Below are positions 23,167-31,541 of a stretch of DNA of 64,000 nt, one piece after another (the first letter of the stretch is position 1; every line of letters begins with the position of its first letter). Both the position numbers and the translations under genes were made by a program. Origin of the DNA: Caulobacter hibisci (GTDB lineage: Bacteria; Pseudomonadota; Alphaproteobacteria; Caulobacterales; Caulobacteraceae). The notes below the pieces were generated by a model, which had not been told where the DNA came from, made no database searches, and saw only the letters and a list, made by a program, of their open reading frames with translations. Where the stretch lies: the NCBI RefSeq assembly GCF_016135805.1, contig NZ_JADWOX010000010.1:124001-188000 (forward strand), given 5' to 3'.

Positions 23167-23865
23167 CTACCCCAGCTTCTCCTTGAAGAACGCCAGGGTG
23201 CGGGCGTTGGCGGTCTCGGCGTCGGTCTTGTCGTAGTGGTTGCCGCCCGGACGGGCGAAGGCGTGGTTGCGGCCGGGATAGACGTGGACCTCGACATTGG
23301 GGCGGCCAGACAGCGCCTGGACGATCGCGGCGCGGGCCTCGGGGCCGATGAACTCGTCGTCGCCAGCCAGGTGCATCAGCAGCGGAGCCTTCACGCCGTC
23401 GGCCTCGCCGACATAGCGCTCGGTGCCGCCGCCGTAATAGGCCACGGCCGCGTCGGGCGCGCCGCGGGCCGTCCCGAGGAAGGTCAGCAGGCCGCCCAGG
23501 CAGTAGCCGGTGAGTCCGACCTTGTCGCTGGCGCCCTCGAGCGTGCGGGCGGCCTCGACCACCTTCAGCACGTCGGCCGCGCCCTGGTCGAAGTCGTAGG
23601 CGCCGTAGATGTCGAGGGCCTTCTTCCAGTTCTCCTCGCTGTTCTCCGACAGCGACAGGCCCGGCTCGGCCCGCCAGAACAGGTCGGGGCAGACGGCGAT
23701 GAAGCCCTGGACGGCGTATTCGGCGGCGATCAGCCGGATGCCGGCGTTGACGCCGAAGATCTCCTGCAGGACCACGATCACCGGGGCGGGGCCGGACGTG
23801 TCGGGTCGCACGACCAGGGCCTGGAAGCCGCCGTCGTCGGTCTGGATGGTGAGGCTCTCGGCCAT
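23167..23865 (-). CDS. Dienelactone hydrolase family protein
   Basis: A 232-residue alpha/beta-hydrolase. The nucleophile is Cys in GLTGYCLGGLL, as in carboxymethylenebutenolidases, rather than Ser. The catalytic Asp lies in MHLAGDDEFIGPEA and the His in YPGRNHAFARPG. ILQEIFGVN near the start is the family oxyanion region. Such enzymes open lactones in aromatic degradation; no other genes of that pathway are in the neighbourhood, so the real substrate is open. The ATG at 23865 is supported by a GAGGAG motif 5 bases upstream on the minus strand. Confidence 0.9.
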   Translation of the reverse strand: MAESLTIQTDDGGFQALVVRPDTSGPAPVIVVLQEIFGVNAGIRLIAAEYAVQGFIAVCPDLFWRAEPGLSLSENSEENWKKALDIYGAYDFDQGAADVLKVVEAARTLEGASDKVGLTGYCLGGLLTFLGTARGAPDAAVAYYGGGTERYVGEADGVKAPLLMHLAGDDEFIGPEARAAIVQALSGRPNVEVHVYPGRNHAFARPGGNHYDKTDAETANARTLAFFKEKLG

Positions 23866-23979
23866 GGTCGTCTCCTCGCGAACAGGTGTCGGCGGACCAT
23901 GACGCGAGGCGGGACGTTGGGATTGAACGATGTCGCGCCGCGCCGGAGGATCGCGCGGTCGATCGGTTCAAGTCGGGGA

Positions 23980-24795
23980 TCAGTCGAGGACGTCGTCGCC
24001 CAGTTGGAGGATCGGCAGGGGCGTCAGGCTGATCTGCTCGAACCGCCTCTCGGCGCCGAAGGGGACGGCGAACTCCAGCTTCCAGAGCTGGGAATCGGAG
24101 TCGCTGTACGGGCCGTCGGACCGGCGCGACGACAGCAAGGCGGAGTAACAGGCGCGCCCCTTGGCGCAGATGGGCCGGTAGTGGACGCTGAGCACGCCCG
24201 TCGGTTCGAACAGTCGCTTGGCGATCGACGGGCTGGGGCAGCGCCGCTGGCAGACGACGCGCAGCGGGCCGGTCTCGATCTGGTGCGTCTGGGCCCCGAG
24301 CTTGCGCACCAGCAGGCCGGTCGTCATGGCGGCGCTGGGATCGGGCGCGGCGAAGAAGTCGTTGGTTCTCGCGCCGCGTTCGCGCAGGGCCGGCGTTTTG
24401 GCCAGGGCCGCGCAGGCGGCGTCTTCGTCGGTCGCCGATGAGGCGCCGTTGTCGATCAGGTAGTAGCGCCGTTCGGTCTCGACCTGGCGGATGAGGGCGG
24501 TTTCGGCGGTCGCGGCGGCGTCGCGCTCCGGCAGCGCAACGATGGTGAAGCCGTCGAGGCTGCAGAGGCCAAGACCGAGCGAGCGGGGGATGGTCACCCC
24601 GATCACGACACGGTTCTTGCCCGGCGAATGGCCACCGGCGTCGCGAAGGAAATAGGCGGGGCTTTCCGCCGCCAGATCCTTGAACACGCCTGCGACGCCC
24701 GACTTCTGCTCGGCGTCGATCGCGGTCGTCTGAGCGTTCGCCGATAACGGCGCGAGGCTCACGGCGATGCAGAAAAGAGCGGCGATGGCTTTCAT
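23980..24795 (-). CDS. Exported hypothetical protein
   Basis: A 271-residue protein with a cleavable signal peptide (MKAIAALFCIAVSLAPLSANAQ). The mature part is soluble and contains six or more cysteines, some in a CQRRCPSPS arrangement, suggesting disulfide bonds in the periplasm. No domain is recognised. It carries two long strand-rich segments and ends with ILQLGDDVLD. Composition is slightly less GC-biased than its neighbours. It is separated from the upstream glycine-zipper gene on the same strand by a hairpin (24838-24877), so it may have its own promoter. Confidence 0.7.
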   Translation of the reverse strand: MKAIAALFCIAVSLAPLSANAQTTAIDAEQKSGVAGVFKDLAAESPAYFLRDAGGHSPGKNRVVIGVTIPRSLGLGLCSLDGFTIVALPERDAAATAETALIRQVETERRYYLIDNGASSATDEDAACAALAKTPALRERGARTNDFFAAPDPSAAMTTGLLVRKLGAQTHQIETGPLRVVCQRRCPSPSIAKRLFEPTGVLSVHYRPICAKGRACYSALLSSRRSDGPYSDSDSQLWKLEFAVPFGAERRFEQISLTPLPILQLGDDVLD

Positions 24796-24837
24796 GCGGC
24801 CCAGTTTAACCAGGCGTCGCCGCTAATCCAGAGGTTG

Positions 24838-24877
24838 TCGCCGCCCCGTGTCCCCGAGACCGGGCGCGGGGCGGCGA
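24838..24877. repeat. Hairpin with 11-base perfect arms
   Basis: TCGCCGCCCCG (24838-24848) pairs with CGGGGCGGCGA (24867-24877). It lies just after the stop of the glycine-zipper gene (minus strand) and before the next minus-strand start. There is no T run, so it is a weak terminator candidate. Confidence 0.45.
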
Positions 24878-24883
24878 GGCCGC

Positions 24884-25195
24884 TTAGCGGTAGCGGTATT
24901 CGTAGTGGCAGTTCTTCTTGGAGTTCTTCTTGGCGATCTGGTTGCCGGCCACCGCGCCGACCACGCCGCCGAGGATCGCGCCCTCGGTCTTGGCGCCGTT
25001 GCCGGCCACGGCCGCGCCGAGCGTGCCGCCGGTCAGGCCGCCGATGACGGTGCCCTTGTTGCGCGACTTCTTGGTGCTCTTGCAGACCAGGACGCGTTCG
25101 CGGCGCTGCTGGGCTTCAGCCGCGGTGACGGCGATGGTGGAGGCGGTGAAGGCCAGGCTCACCGCGACGATCAGGGTTTTCATTTGGACGCGCAT
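24884..25195 (-). CDS. Exported glycine-zipper (17 kDa surface antigen-like) protein
   Basis: A 103-residue protein with a signal peptide (KTLIVAVSLAFTASTIAVTAAEA) followed by a basic patch (RRERVLVCKSTKKSRNK). A glycine zipper with GxxxG spacing (GTVIGGLTGGTLGAAVAGN ... AILGGVVGAVAGNQIA) fits the outer-membrane 2TM-glycine-zipper family. The tail CHYEYRYR is tyrosine- and arginine-rich. The block AKTEGAILG is shared almost exactly with the larger protein at 25300-26391, so the two are probably paralogs. A GGAGGT Shine-Dalgarno lies just upstream of the ATG at 25195; an inner ATG at 25183 is an alternative. Confidence 0.82.
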   Translation of the reverse strand: MRVQMKTLIVAVSLAFTASTIAVTAAEAQQRRERVLVCKSTKKSRNKGTVIGGLTGGTLGAAVAGNGAKTEGAILGGVVGAVAGNQIAKKNSKKNCHYEYRYR

Positions 25196-25299
25196 GGCGA
25201 CCTCCATTGAGAGTTTTGTTCTGTGTCCCTTGCGGGAATAACGCCGAAGCTCCGCGTCGGTTCTATGTCGGGCGTCCGACGCGGAAACTTGGCTGTGGA

Positions 25300-26391
25300 T
25301 CAGCCGTCGACGCGGTAACGGCCCTCGTCGTCGGGGCAGACCCGGACGTAGCGGCTGTCGGTGCGACCCTGGTACTCGGTCGGGGCCTGCACCAGGCGGC
25401 ATTTGCGCTCGTTGTAGCGGTTCCAATCCGAATAGCCGCCGGCCCGGTCGCGATACTCGGCGCTTTCGCGATAGGGCACGGTGTCGTCGTAGGACCAGTA
25501 CTGGCCGCGGCTGTCGCAGCGGGCCTTGGCCGACGAGTTGCCGATGGCCGCGCCGGCCCCGGCGCCGACCAATGCGCCGAGCACGGCGCCTTCGGTCTTG
25601 GCGTTGCGGGCGGCGACGTTGGAGCCGATCACCGCCCCGGCCAGGGCGCCGATCACCCCGCCGGCCGTGGCGTTGCGCTTGGCGTCGTCGCGGCACGGGT
25701 CGCTGTAGCTGCCGCCGCCGGCCAGGCTGGTGCGGTCGTCATAGGCCGGCGTGGACGGCCTGTTGGCGTAGGGATCGTTGTCGTAGCGATCGCCCGCGTT
25801 CGGGTAGCGCCGGTCGTAGGAGCCGCGGCCGTAGCGGCGGTCGTAGTCGTCGCGGGCCCGCTCATAGGCGGCGCGGTCGCTTTCCCACTGGCGGCGCTGA
25901 GCGTCGTAGTCGGCCACATCGCGCGGGTCGTAGCCCTGGTTGTAGCTCTGGCCGCTGATGGCGAAGCGGCGCGCTTCGTCCGGATAACGGCGATCATAGG
26001 CCCCGCGCCCGTTGCGCCGGTCGTAGTCGGTGCGGGTGCGTTCGTAGGCGGCGCGATCGGCTTCGAACTGGCGCTGCTCGGCGTAGTAGTCGTTGCTGGT
26101 GGGATAGGCCGGCTTGCGCCAGCGGCTGGCCTCAATGGGATAGCGGCGGTCATAGGCCCCCGCGCCGTAGCGGCGGTCGTAGTCGGCGCGGCTGCGCTCA
26201 TAGGCGGCGCGGTCGGCGTCGTACTGCGCCTGGCGGCTATCATAGTCGGCCCGGCGGGCCTCGTAGGACGAGCGCTGCTCCTGATAGGTGCGCAGCTGTT
26301 GCTGATAGGTGGTGTCTTGCGCCAAGGCGGGCGCGGCCGAGGTGATGGCGACGGCGCCAGCCATCAGCCAAGCCATACGACGGGAAGTCAT
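25300..26391 (-). CDS. Exported tyrosine/arginine-rich repeat protein with glycine zipper
   Basis: A 363-residue exported protein (signal peptide ending PALAQ). The N-terminal half has three copies of a unit DRAAYERxRxDYDRRxGxGxYDRRYP, around residues 60-85, 112-137 and 172-197, spaced about 52-60 residues apart, within very Tyr/Arg/Asp-rich sequence. A glycine-zipper block follows (about 240-290: GGVIGALAGAVIGSNVA and GAVLGALVGAGAGAAIGN), then a cysteine-containing C-terminus (CRLVQAPTEYQGR). It is the larger paralog of the neighbour at 24884. It probably sits in the outer membrane or periplasm. The repeat function is unknown. The start at 26391 has GGAG upstream. Confidence 0.78.
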   Translation of the reverse strand: MTSRRMAWLMAGAVAITSAAPALAQDTTYQQQLRTYQEQRSSYEARRADYDSRQAQYDADRAAYERSRADYDRRYGAGAYDRRYPIEASRWRKPAYPTSNDYYAEQRQFEADRAAYERTRTDYDRRNGRGAYDRRYPDEARRFAISGQSYNQGYDPRDVADYDAQRRQWESDRAAYERARDDYDRRYGRGSYDRRYPNAGDRYDNDPYANRPSTPAYDDRTSLAGGGSYSDPCRDDAKRNATAGGVIGALAGAVIGSNVAARNAKTEGAVLGALVGAGAGAAIGNSSAKARCDSRGQYWSYDDTVPYRESAEYRDRAGGYSDWNRYNERKCRLVQAPTEYQGRTDSRYVRVCPDDEGRYRVDG

Positions 26392-26511
26392 GGGAGGTCT
26401 CCGTTCCGACGAACGGACCGGCGCTCCGCCCCACGACAGCGCCAATCCGGGTTCCAAGTCCCTGCGCCGGAATAAGCCCCGGCGACGGTGCAGGTTCCCG
26501 GAAAAGGCGGA

Positions 26512-26889
26512 TCAGTCGGTGAGCCAGGTGACGGCGAAGCGCTCGCCGGTCCACACCGCCACCGCCATGGAGGCCTCCTCGGTTCCGAACGACAGCGTCG
26601 GCGCCTTCAGCTCCAGCTTGCGCGGCTCGTCGGCGGCGCAGGGCGCCCCGACGTCCTTGGCGCACAGGGTCGGATAGGTTCCGGCCGGCTGGGCGGCGAT
26701 GAAGAAGTTGGCCGCGTCGGCCACCAGGGTGACGGTCTCGGGCTTGCCCGGCGCCGCGCCACGCTCGACCACCAGCACATGCGCGCCGCCGCGCGGCTCC
26801 AGTCGCGCCTGGTCAACCTTGCCGTCGCCGTCGAAGTCTCCGGCCAAGGCGGGCAGGGCGGCGGCGAGGGCGAGCAGCAGGGCGGGCAT
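26512..26889 (-). CDS. Exported hypothetical protein with calcium-binding-like loop
   Basis: A 125-residue protein with a short signal peptide (MPALLLALAAALPALAG) directly followed by DFDGDGKVDQARL, which has the spacing of an EF-hand-like or FG-GAP calcium loop. The rest is a beta-rich soluble domain containing two cysteines (CAKDVGAPC). No named family was assigned. It is probably periplasmic. The start at 26889 is preceded by GGAG on the minus strand. The following genes are a toxin-antitoxin pair, so it does not seem to belong to an operon with known partners. Confidence 0.7.
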   Translation of the reverse strand: MPALLLALAAALPALAGDFDGDGKVDQARLEPRGGAHVLVVERGAAPGKPETVTLVADAANFFIAAQPAGTYPTLCAKDVGAPCAADEPRKLELKAPTLSFGTEEASMAVAVWTGERFAVTWLTD

Positions 26890-26939
26890 GGGGCAGGCTC
26901 CGTGGTTGCAGCCGGAGGTTGGCGCGAAGCCCTTCGGCG

Positions 26940-27332
26940 TCAAGCCTCTTTCAGGGCCAAGCGCAGGTCCGTGCGTGCGAAGTCGTCGCCCTTGTAGAGC
27001 AGCGCGCCGTCGCCGTTGGTTTTTGAGAGGGCGTAGGCGAAGCAGTCGCCGAGATTCAGCACCGCGCGCCCGTAGCGTTCTCGGGCCTCCAAGGCGATCT
27101 GCAGGTGTCGTTCGTCGATCGCGGCGATGACGATCCCCAACTGCGACAGAAGCGTCTCGGCCCGCACGCGGCCCTCCTCGCCGTCGCGGGAATGGGCGCG
27201 GACGTGGACCTCCCAGGCGTTGACCGGCGATATGACGGCGTCGTCCGCTTCGACCAGAGCCTCGAAATACGCTTCCCAATCCGGCTCCTTGAAAAGGATG
27301 GCCACGAGGGCGGAAGCGTCGACAACCATCAT
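26940..27332 (-). CDS. vapC: Type II toxin, PIN-domain ribonuclease VapC
   Basis: A 130-residue PIN toxin. MMVVDASALVAILFKEPDW gives the first catalytic Asp, PVNAWEVHVRA the conserved Glu, LNLGDCFAYALSK the third acidic site, and LYKGDDFARTDL the last. This subgroup (VDASALVAI, GDCFAYALS) is the common bacterial VapC/FitB-like ribonuclease. Its ATG overlaps the stop of the antitoxin gene upstream (27329-27332), so the pair is co-translated. All acidic residues appear present, implying an active toxin. Confidence 0.92.
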   Translation of the reverse strand: MMVVDASALVAILFKEPDWEAYFEALVEADDAVISPVNAWEVHVRAHSRDGEEGRVRAETLLSQLGIVIAAIDERHLQIALEARERYGRAVLNLGDCFAYALSKTNGDGALLYKGDDFARTDLRLALKEA

Positions 27333-27598
27333 CGCGGCAGGCCGTTCTCATCGTAGAGGTCGGCGTCGGTCAGGGTCTCGCCTGTGTGCGGCAAAGACCA
27401 ATAGGCGTTCAGCGTCTCAAGGGCCGCCGCGCGTCGTCTGGCCTTGTCAGCGAAGGTCTTCTGCGCCCGATCGCGCTCCAGCGTCGCGCGCACGGCGACG
27501 TCGATAGCCTCCGAGAGACTGCTTCCTCGTTGACGCGCCAGCTCGCGGACGTGATCCGCGACCTGGGTTTCGATCTCGATGGTCTCGACCTTGGTCAT
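27329..27598 (-). CDS. vapB: Type II antitoxin VapB (ribbon-helix-helix, PSK-operon type)
   Basis: An 89-residue antitoxin: MTKVETIEIETQVADHVRELARQRG is a ribbon-helix-helix-like operator-binding N-terminus with SLSEAIDVAVRATLERDR as the following helix. The C-terminus (NAYWSLPHTGETLTDADLYDENGLPR) is the toxin-wrapping tail typical of VapB partners of this VapC class. It overlaps the vapC start by 4 bases. The start at 27598 is preferred; an upstream in-frame ATG at 27613 would add five residues. The 5' end lies 36 bases from the ubiG stop. Confidence 0.9.
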   Translation of the reverse strand: MTKVETIEIETQVADHVRELARQRGSSLSEAIDVAVRATLERDRAQKTFADKARRRAAALETLNAYWSLPHTGETLTDADLYDENGLPR

Positions 27599-27633
27599 AG
27601 CGGTAGGAAACATACCGCGAACCCTGTTCGCCG

Positions 27634-28410
27634 TCACGCTGGCGGCTTGGTGACCGTCATCATGTAGTTGATGTCGACGTCGCTGGAGCGGCTCCAACGG
27701 CCGGTCAGCGGATTGTAGGCGACGCCGAAGGGGCCGTGCATCTCGACCGGTTCGCCGGCGATGAAGGCGCGCAGTTCCTCGGGCTTGAGGAACTGTTTCC
27801 ACTCGTGGGTGCCGGGCGGCACCCAGCGCAGCACGTATTCGGCGCCGATCTTGGCCAGGGCCAAGGCCTTCAACGTGCGGTTCAAGGTGGCGACGATCAT
27901 CAGCCCGCCGGGCTTGAGCAACTGCGAGCAGGTGCGCAGGAACGCGCCCGGATCGGCCACGTGCTCGATGACCTCCATGGTCAGCACCACGTCGAACGGC
28001 CCCGCGCCCTCGGCCAGCAGCTGCTCGGCGGTGGCGGGGCGGTAGCCGATCGAAAGGCCCTGCTCGGCGGCGTGGGCCGCGGCGGTCTTGATGTTGTTTT
28101 CCGAGGCGTCGATGGCGGTGACGGAAAAGCCCAGGCGCGCCATCGGTTCGCTCAGCAGGCCGCCGCCGCAGCCGATGTCGATCAGGGACAGGCCCTCGAA
28201 CGGTGCGCGCGAATTGCCGTCGCGGTCGAAGCGCTCCAGCGCCTGCTCGCGGATGAAGGCCAGCCGGCAGGGATTGAAGACGTGCAGCGGCGCGAACTTG
28301 CCCTTGGGGTCCCACCACTCGGCGGCGATGGCCGAGAACCGCGCCACGTCGGCGGGGTCGATGCTCCAGTTGGGCGTGCTTCCTGCGGGGTCGGGGGCGG
28401 CGCTGGTCAT
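27634..28410 (-). CDS. ubiG: Ubiquinone biosynthesis O-methyltransferase
   Basis: A 258-residue SAM-dependent enzyme that makes both O-methylations in ubiquinone synthesis. The [22 protein letters not shown] opening is characteristic of UbiG. Motif I is [19 protein letters not shown], motif II is [13 protein letters not shown], and [19 protein letters not shown] is the C-terminal family block. It is cytoplasmic, associated with membrane-bound ubiquinone precursors. The start at 28410 (MTSAAPDPA) is preferred over longer in-frame options. It is divergent from lysC, an arrangement seen across Alphaproteobacteria. It feeds the bc1 complex genes at the right end of this window. Confidence 0.94.
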   Translation of the reverse strand: MTSAAPDPAGSTPNWSIDPADVARFSAIAAEWWDPKGKFAPLHVFNPCRLAFIREQALERFDRDGNSRAPFEGLSLIDIGCGGGLLSEPMARLGFSVTAIDASENNIKTAAAHAAEQGLSIGYRPATAEQLLAEGAGPFDVVLTMEVIEHVADPGAFLRTCSQLLKPGGLMIVATLNRTLKALALAKIGAEYVLRWVPPGTHEWKQFLKPEELRAFIAGEPVEMHGPFGVAYNPLTGRWSRSSDVDINYMMTVTKPPA

Positions 28411-28582
28411 GGCCCGGTATCTAGCACAGCCAATTTTTCGCGCCATGCCGCGAGAAAAAAGACACATCGGCGACATTGCCGTTGCGCCAAGGCCCCGCTA
28501 GAAGGCGCGGGCTTGCGCGGAAGGACGGGTTCCTGCCGCGAAGGCGCAAGAAAAAACCGCTTTGGTTCGAGGATTTAGAGAC

Positions 28583-29830
28583 GTGTCACGTCTGGTGATG
28601 AAGTTCGGCGGCACCTCGGTGGCCGACCTGGAGCGCATCCGCCGGGTGGCGCGCCTGGTCGCCGCGGAAGTCGCCACGGGCAAGCAGGTCGCCGTCGTCG
28701 TTTCCGCCATGTCGGGCAAGACCAACGAACTGGTCGCCTGGACGGACGGAGCCGGCCGCGCCGCCGCTGGCCTTCCAGAGTCGGACGACGAGTACGACGC
28801 CATCGTGGCTTCGGGCGAGCAGGTGACCGCCGGCCTGCTGGCCATGACTCTGCGCAACATGGGCCACAAGGCCCGCTCGTTCCTGGGCTGGCAGGTGCCG
28901 ATCCTCACCGACGAGGCGCACGGCCGCGCCCGCATCGAGGACATCCCGCCCCAGAACCTGGAAGCCTGCTTCGAGGCCGGCGAGATCGCCGTCATCGCCG
29001 GGTTCCAGGGCGTGACCAGCAACCAGCGGATCACCACGCTTGGCCGGGGCGGCTCGGACACCAGCGCCGTGGCCATCGCCGCCGCCGTCAAGGGCGCCTG
29101 CGACATCTACACCGACGTCGATGGTGTCTACACCACCGACCCGCGGATCGAGAGCAAGGCCAAGCGCCTGGCCAAGATCAGCTACGAAGAGATGCTGGAA
29201 ATGGCCTCGCTGGGGGCCAAGGTGCTGCAGACCCGTTCGGTCGAGATGGCCATGGCTCATCGCGTGCCGGTGCGGGTGCTGTCGAGTTTCGTCGAACCGG
29301 GGGAAGCTCCGGGCCAAGGTACGATCGTCTGCGACGAGGAAGAAATCATGGAAAAGCGCATCGTCTCGGGCGTCGCCTACAGCCGCGACGAAGCCAAGAT
29401 CACCCTGCTGGGCCTGCCCGACCATCCGGGCGTGTCCTCGCAGATCTTCGGCCGCCTGGCCGACGCCAATGTGAACGTCGACATGATCGTGCAGTCGCGC
29501 GCCCGCAGCGCCGACACCGCCAACATGGAGTTCACCGTCGGCAAGCGTGACGCCACGCGCGCCGTCGAGATCGTCCGCGCCGCCCAGGCCGAGATCGGCT
29601 TCGAGGACGTGGCCGTCGACGAGGACGTCTCCAAGGTGTCGGTGATCGGGGTCGGCATGCGCTCGCACGCCGGCGTCGCCCAGTCGATGTTCCAGGCCCT
29701 GGCCGAGAAGAACATCAACATCCAGGTCATCTCGACCTCGGAGATCAAGATCTCGGTCCTGATCGACGCGGCCTACACCGAACTGGCCGTCCGCGCCCTG
29801 CACGCCGTGTACGGCCTGGACCAGCTGTAA
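28583..29830 (+). CDS. lysC: Aspartate kinase
   Basis: A 415-residue aspartokinase, the first step from aspartate to lysine, threonine, methionine and diaminopimelate. SRLVMKFGGTSVADLERI is the kinase N-terminus, ITTLGRGGSDTSAVAIAAAVKG the ATP/aspartate motif, and the C-terminal third carries two ACT domains (VSSQIFGRLADANVNVDMIV; SMFQALAEKNINIQVIST) for amino-acid feedback inhibition. It is the monofunctional class typical of Alphaproteobacteria. The start is GTG at 28583 in the ubiG/lysC divergent region. It would be expected directly upstream of ptsP, but a 4.8 kb insert separates them here. Confidence 0.95.
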   Translation: MSRLVMKFGGTSVADLERIRRVARLVAAEVATGKQVAVVVSAMSGKTNELVAWTDGAGRAAAGLPESDDEYDAIVASGEQVTAGLLAMTLRNMGHKARSFLGWQVPILTDEAHGRARIEDIPPQNLEACFEAGEIAVIAGFQGVTSNQRITTLGRGGSDTSAVAIAAAVKGACDIYTDVDGVYTTDPRIESKAKRLAKISYEEMLEMASLGAKVLQTRSVEMAMAHRVPVRVLSSFVEPGEAPGQGTIVCDEEEIMEKRIVSGVAYSRDEAKITLLGLPDHPGVSSQIFGRLADANVNVDMIVQSRARSADTANMEFTVGKRDATRAVEIVRAAQAEIGFEDVAVDEDVSKVSVIGVGMRSHAGVAQSMFQALAEKNINIQVISTSEIKISVLIDAAYTELAVRALHAVYGLDQL

Positions 29831-29837
29831 GAGACCC

Positions 29838-30233
29838 ATGGACGAGGCCTGGAAACGCATTGACGGTTTCCAGGGCCTCGTCGACTGGTTCGGCCACGTC
29901 CCCAGCTTTCACGACGGCTATCTGCTGTCGCTGAGGATCGATTTTCCCACCGAGGCCGTGCTCGTGCTGCACGGTTGGGACATGACCGACCGGATCGACG
30001 CCCGCGGCTATTTCGAACTCGAAAAGCACTTCGTGGCGACGTTCCGCCTGACCGGCGTCGTCAAAGTCGATCTCGAAGATGCCGACCACGCGGGCTCCAT
30101 CGTCGAGCGGCTGACGGTCGTCGGCGATGGCGACCAGCTCGTTTTCGCCATCAACCCCATTCTTGGGACCGGCGGGCTGTTGCGATGCCTGAAGGCCAGC
30201 GTCAGCTTCGAACCTGGCAAACCGACGACCTGA
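29838..30233 (+). CDS. Hypothetical protein resembling immunity protein 50 (Imm50)
   Basis: A 131-residue soluble protein starting 8 bases after the lysC stop, so probably co-transcribed with it. The pattern VDWFGHVPSFHDGYLLSLRID near the N-terminus resembles the W..FPSFHDAE-type opening of Imm50-like proteins, followed by alternating strands (HGWDMTDRIDARGYFEL, KVDLEDADHAGSIVERL). No polymorphic toxin gene is seen nearby, so if it is an immunity protein it is an orphan. The assignment is from pattern memory and needs a profile search. Confidence 0.55.
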   Translation: MDEAWKRIDGFQGLVDWFGHVPSFHDGYLLSLRIDFPTEAVLVLHGWDMTDRIDARGYFELEKHFVATFRLTGVVKVDLEDADHAGSIVERLTVVGDGDQLVFAINPILGTGGLLRCLKASVSFEPGKPTT

Positions 30234-30291
30234 CCTTCTACAAAACGTCGCCTTCGGACGTTATGAGGATCAGGTAGCCTTCGAGAGTCCC

Positions 30292-30756
30292 ATGTCCGAC
30301 GTCTTCAAGTTCGATCCCGCCGCCAAGACGGTGACCTTCCACGGCGACGCCGGTCTCGAGCTGCTTTACGACCTGCTGCTGCGCGCCAAGTTCGGCGACG
30401 GCTACGAGAAGCCGCTGCTGGTCAGCCCGTGGCTGGCGGCCCTGCTGCGCCAACTCGACCAGGCCCTGCCCGACGACGGCCAGTGGTTCCCCGAACGGCC
30501 GGGCCAGCCGATCTTCGACACCGACGACCTGCTGGCCATGGGCGACGCCGTGATCGAGGAGGGGCACACCGTCGGCTGGTGGACCATGACCGAGCCGGAA
30601 AGGCGCGATTATCTGCGCAATGTCATCGCCGCGCCCCACCCGCTGACCGACCTGCAGGTCGAGTTCATCGAGGGCGACATCGACGCCGCCCTCGAACAGG
30701 CCCGCCGCCTGGTGCAGGACGCCGACGAGCCCCTGGCTTTGCCGGGTCACGGTTGA
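30292..30756 (+). CDS. Hypothetical protein, acidic soluble
   Basis: A 154-residue soluble protein beginning MSDVFKFDPAAKTVTFHGDA. No domain recognised. The sequence is acidic and helix-rich (LLVSPWLAALLRQLDQALPDDG; DIDAALEQARRLVQDADE), without a signal peptide, cysteines or obvious catalytic motif. It ends 18 bases before the AraC-type regulator, whose promoter appears to lie inside its last codons. Codon usage matches the genome, so it is a real gene. Confidence 0.7.
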   Translation: MSDVFKFDPAAKTVTFHGDAGLELLYDLLLRAKFGDGYEKPLLVSPWLAALLRQLDQALPDDGQWFPERPGQPIFDTDDLLAMGDAVIEEGHTVGWWTMTEPERRDYLRNVIAAPHPLTDLQVEFIEGDIDAALEQARRLVQDADEPLALPGHG

Positions 30757-30766
30757 GCTGGCTATA
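30739..30766 (+). promoter_or_regulatory. Candidate promoter giving a near-leaderless transcript for the AraC regulator
   Basis: TTGCCG (30739-30744), a 16-base spacer, then GCTATA (30761-30766). This matches the Caulobacter housekeeping pattern (TTGACG with GCTANA). The expected start site would fall around 30773, two bases before the ATG at 30775. No Shine-Dalgarno motif precedes that ATG, consistent with leaderless translation. Confidence 0.45.
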
Positions 30767-30774
30767 GTGGCCTG

Positions 30775-31509
30775 ATGGGCCACGACCTGACCGCCCCCGC
30801 CGAGCTGTCCTTCCGCCGCTACAGCGTCGAGGCCATCTCGCACGCCCACGACTTCGACCAGATCGTGCTGCCGCGTCACGGCGTGCTGGAGATCGAGATC
30901 GACGGGCGGGGCGGCCGGGTCGATCCGGGCAGCGCCGCGGTGATTCCGCCGGGTACGCGCCACGTCTGCGCCGCCGACGGCGAGAACCTGTTCGTGGTGG
31001 CCGACATCGGCGCGTCCCTGATGCGCCCCTTCGAGCGCCTGCGCGAAAAGCCGTTCGCCTGCGTCACCAGCCCGGTGCGCGGCCTGCTGTCGTTTCTGTC
31101 GGGCGAAGCGCCGGGCGGGATCGACGACGGCGTCGCGGGGCTTTGGACGCCGCTGCTGCTGCGCGGTCTGTCGAGCGGCCCGATCGCCGTCGATCCGCGT
31201 TTGGCCCGCGCCGCGGCGATGATCGAGGCCCGCTACCATCAGCCCCTGACCGTACGCGACCTGGCGGCAGAGGCCGGCATGAGCCAGAGCCGCTTCTTCG
31301 ACCGCTTCGCCGCCGCCTATGGGGCGACCCCGCACGCCGCCCTGACCGACGCCCGCCTGCGCGCCGCCCAGCGCCTGCTGGATGATCCCGCCCTGTCCAT
31401 CGCCCAGGTCGCCATCCGCACCGGCCATGGCGACCAAAGCACCCTGACTCGGCGGATGAAGGCGGCCCTGGGCGTGACGCCGGCCGCCTGGCGAAAGGGG
31501 CGATGGTAG
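30775..31509 (+). CDS. AraC-family transcriptional regulator
   Basis: A 244-residue regulator. An N-terminal cupin-like sensing domain (about 10-100, with VDPGSAAVIPPGTRHVC) precedes a C-terminal AraC double helix-turn-helix (about 150-244: PLTVRDLAAEAGMSQSRFFDRF and the second helix LSIAQVAIRTGHGDQSTLTRRMKAALG). It should bind DNA near its target; the adjacent GH1 glycosidase gene carries two palindromes in its promoter and is the natural candidate. It may be translated from a near-leaderless message. The inducer is unknown. Confidence 0.9.
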   Translation: MGHDLTAPAELSFRRYSVEAISHAHDFDQIVLPRHGVLEIEIDGRGGRVDPGSAAVIPPGTRHVCAADGENLFVVADIGASLMRPFERLREKPFACVTSPVRGLLSFLSGEAPGGIDDGVAGLWTPLLLRGLSSGPIAVDPRLARAAAMIEARYHQPLTVRDLAAEAGMSQSRFFDRFAAAYGATPHAALTDARLRAAQRLLDDPALSIAQVAIRTGHGDQSTLTRRMKAALGVTPAAWRKGRW

Positions 31510-31541
31510 CGGTAAATCTATCGCTCGCCGCAGCCTATCGA

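Noticed and set aside
25207..26475. A 422-residue plus-strand frame opposite the glycine-zipper genes
   Set aside because: A Val/Ala/Gly-rich shadow of the tyrosine/arginine repeats on the other strand; the minus-strand genes have signal peptides and ribosome-binding sites.
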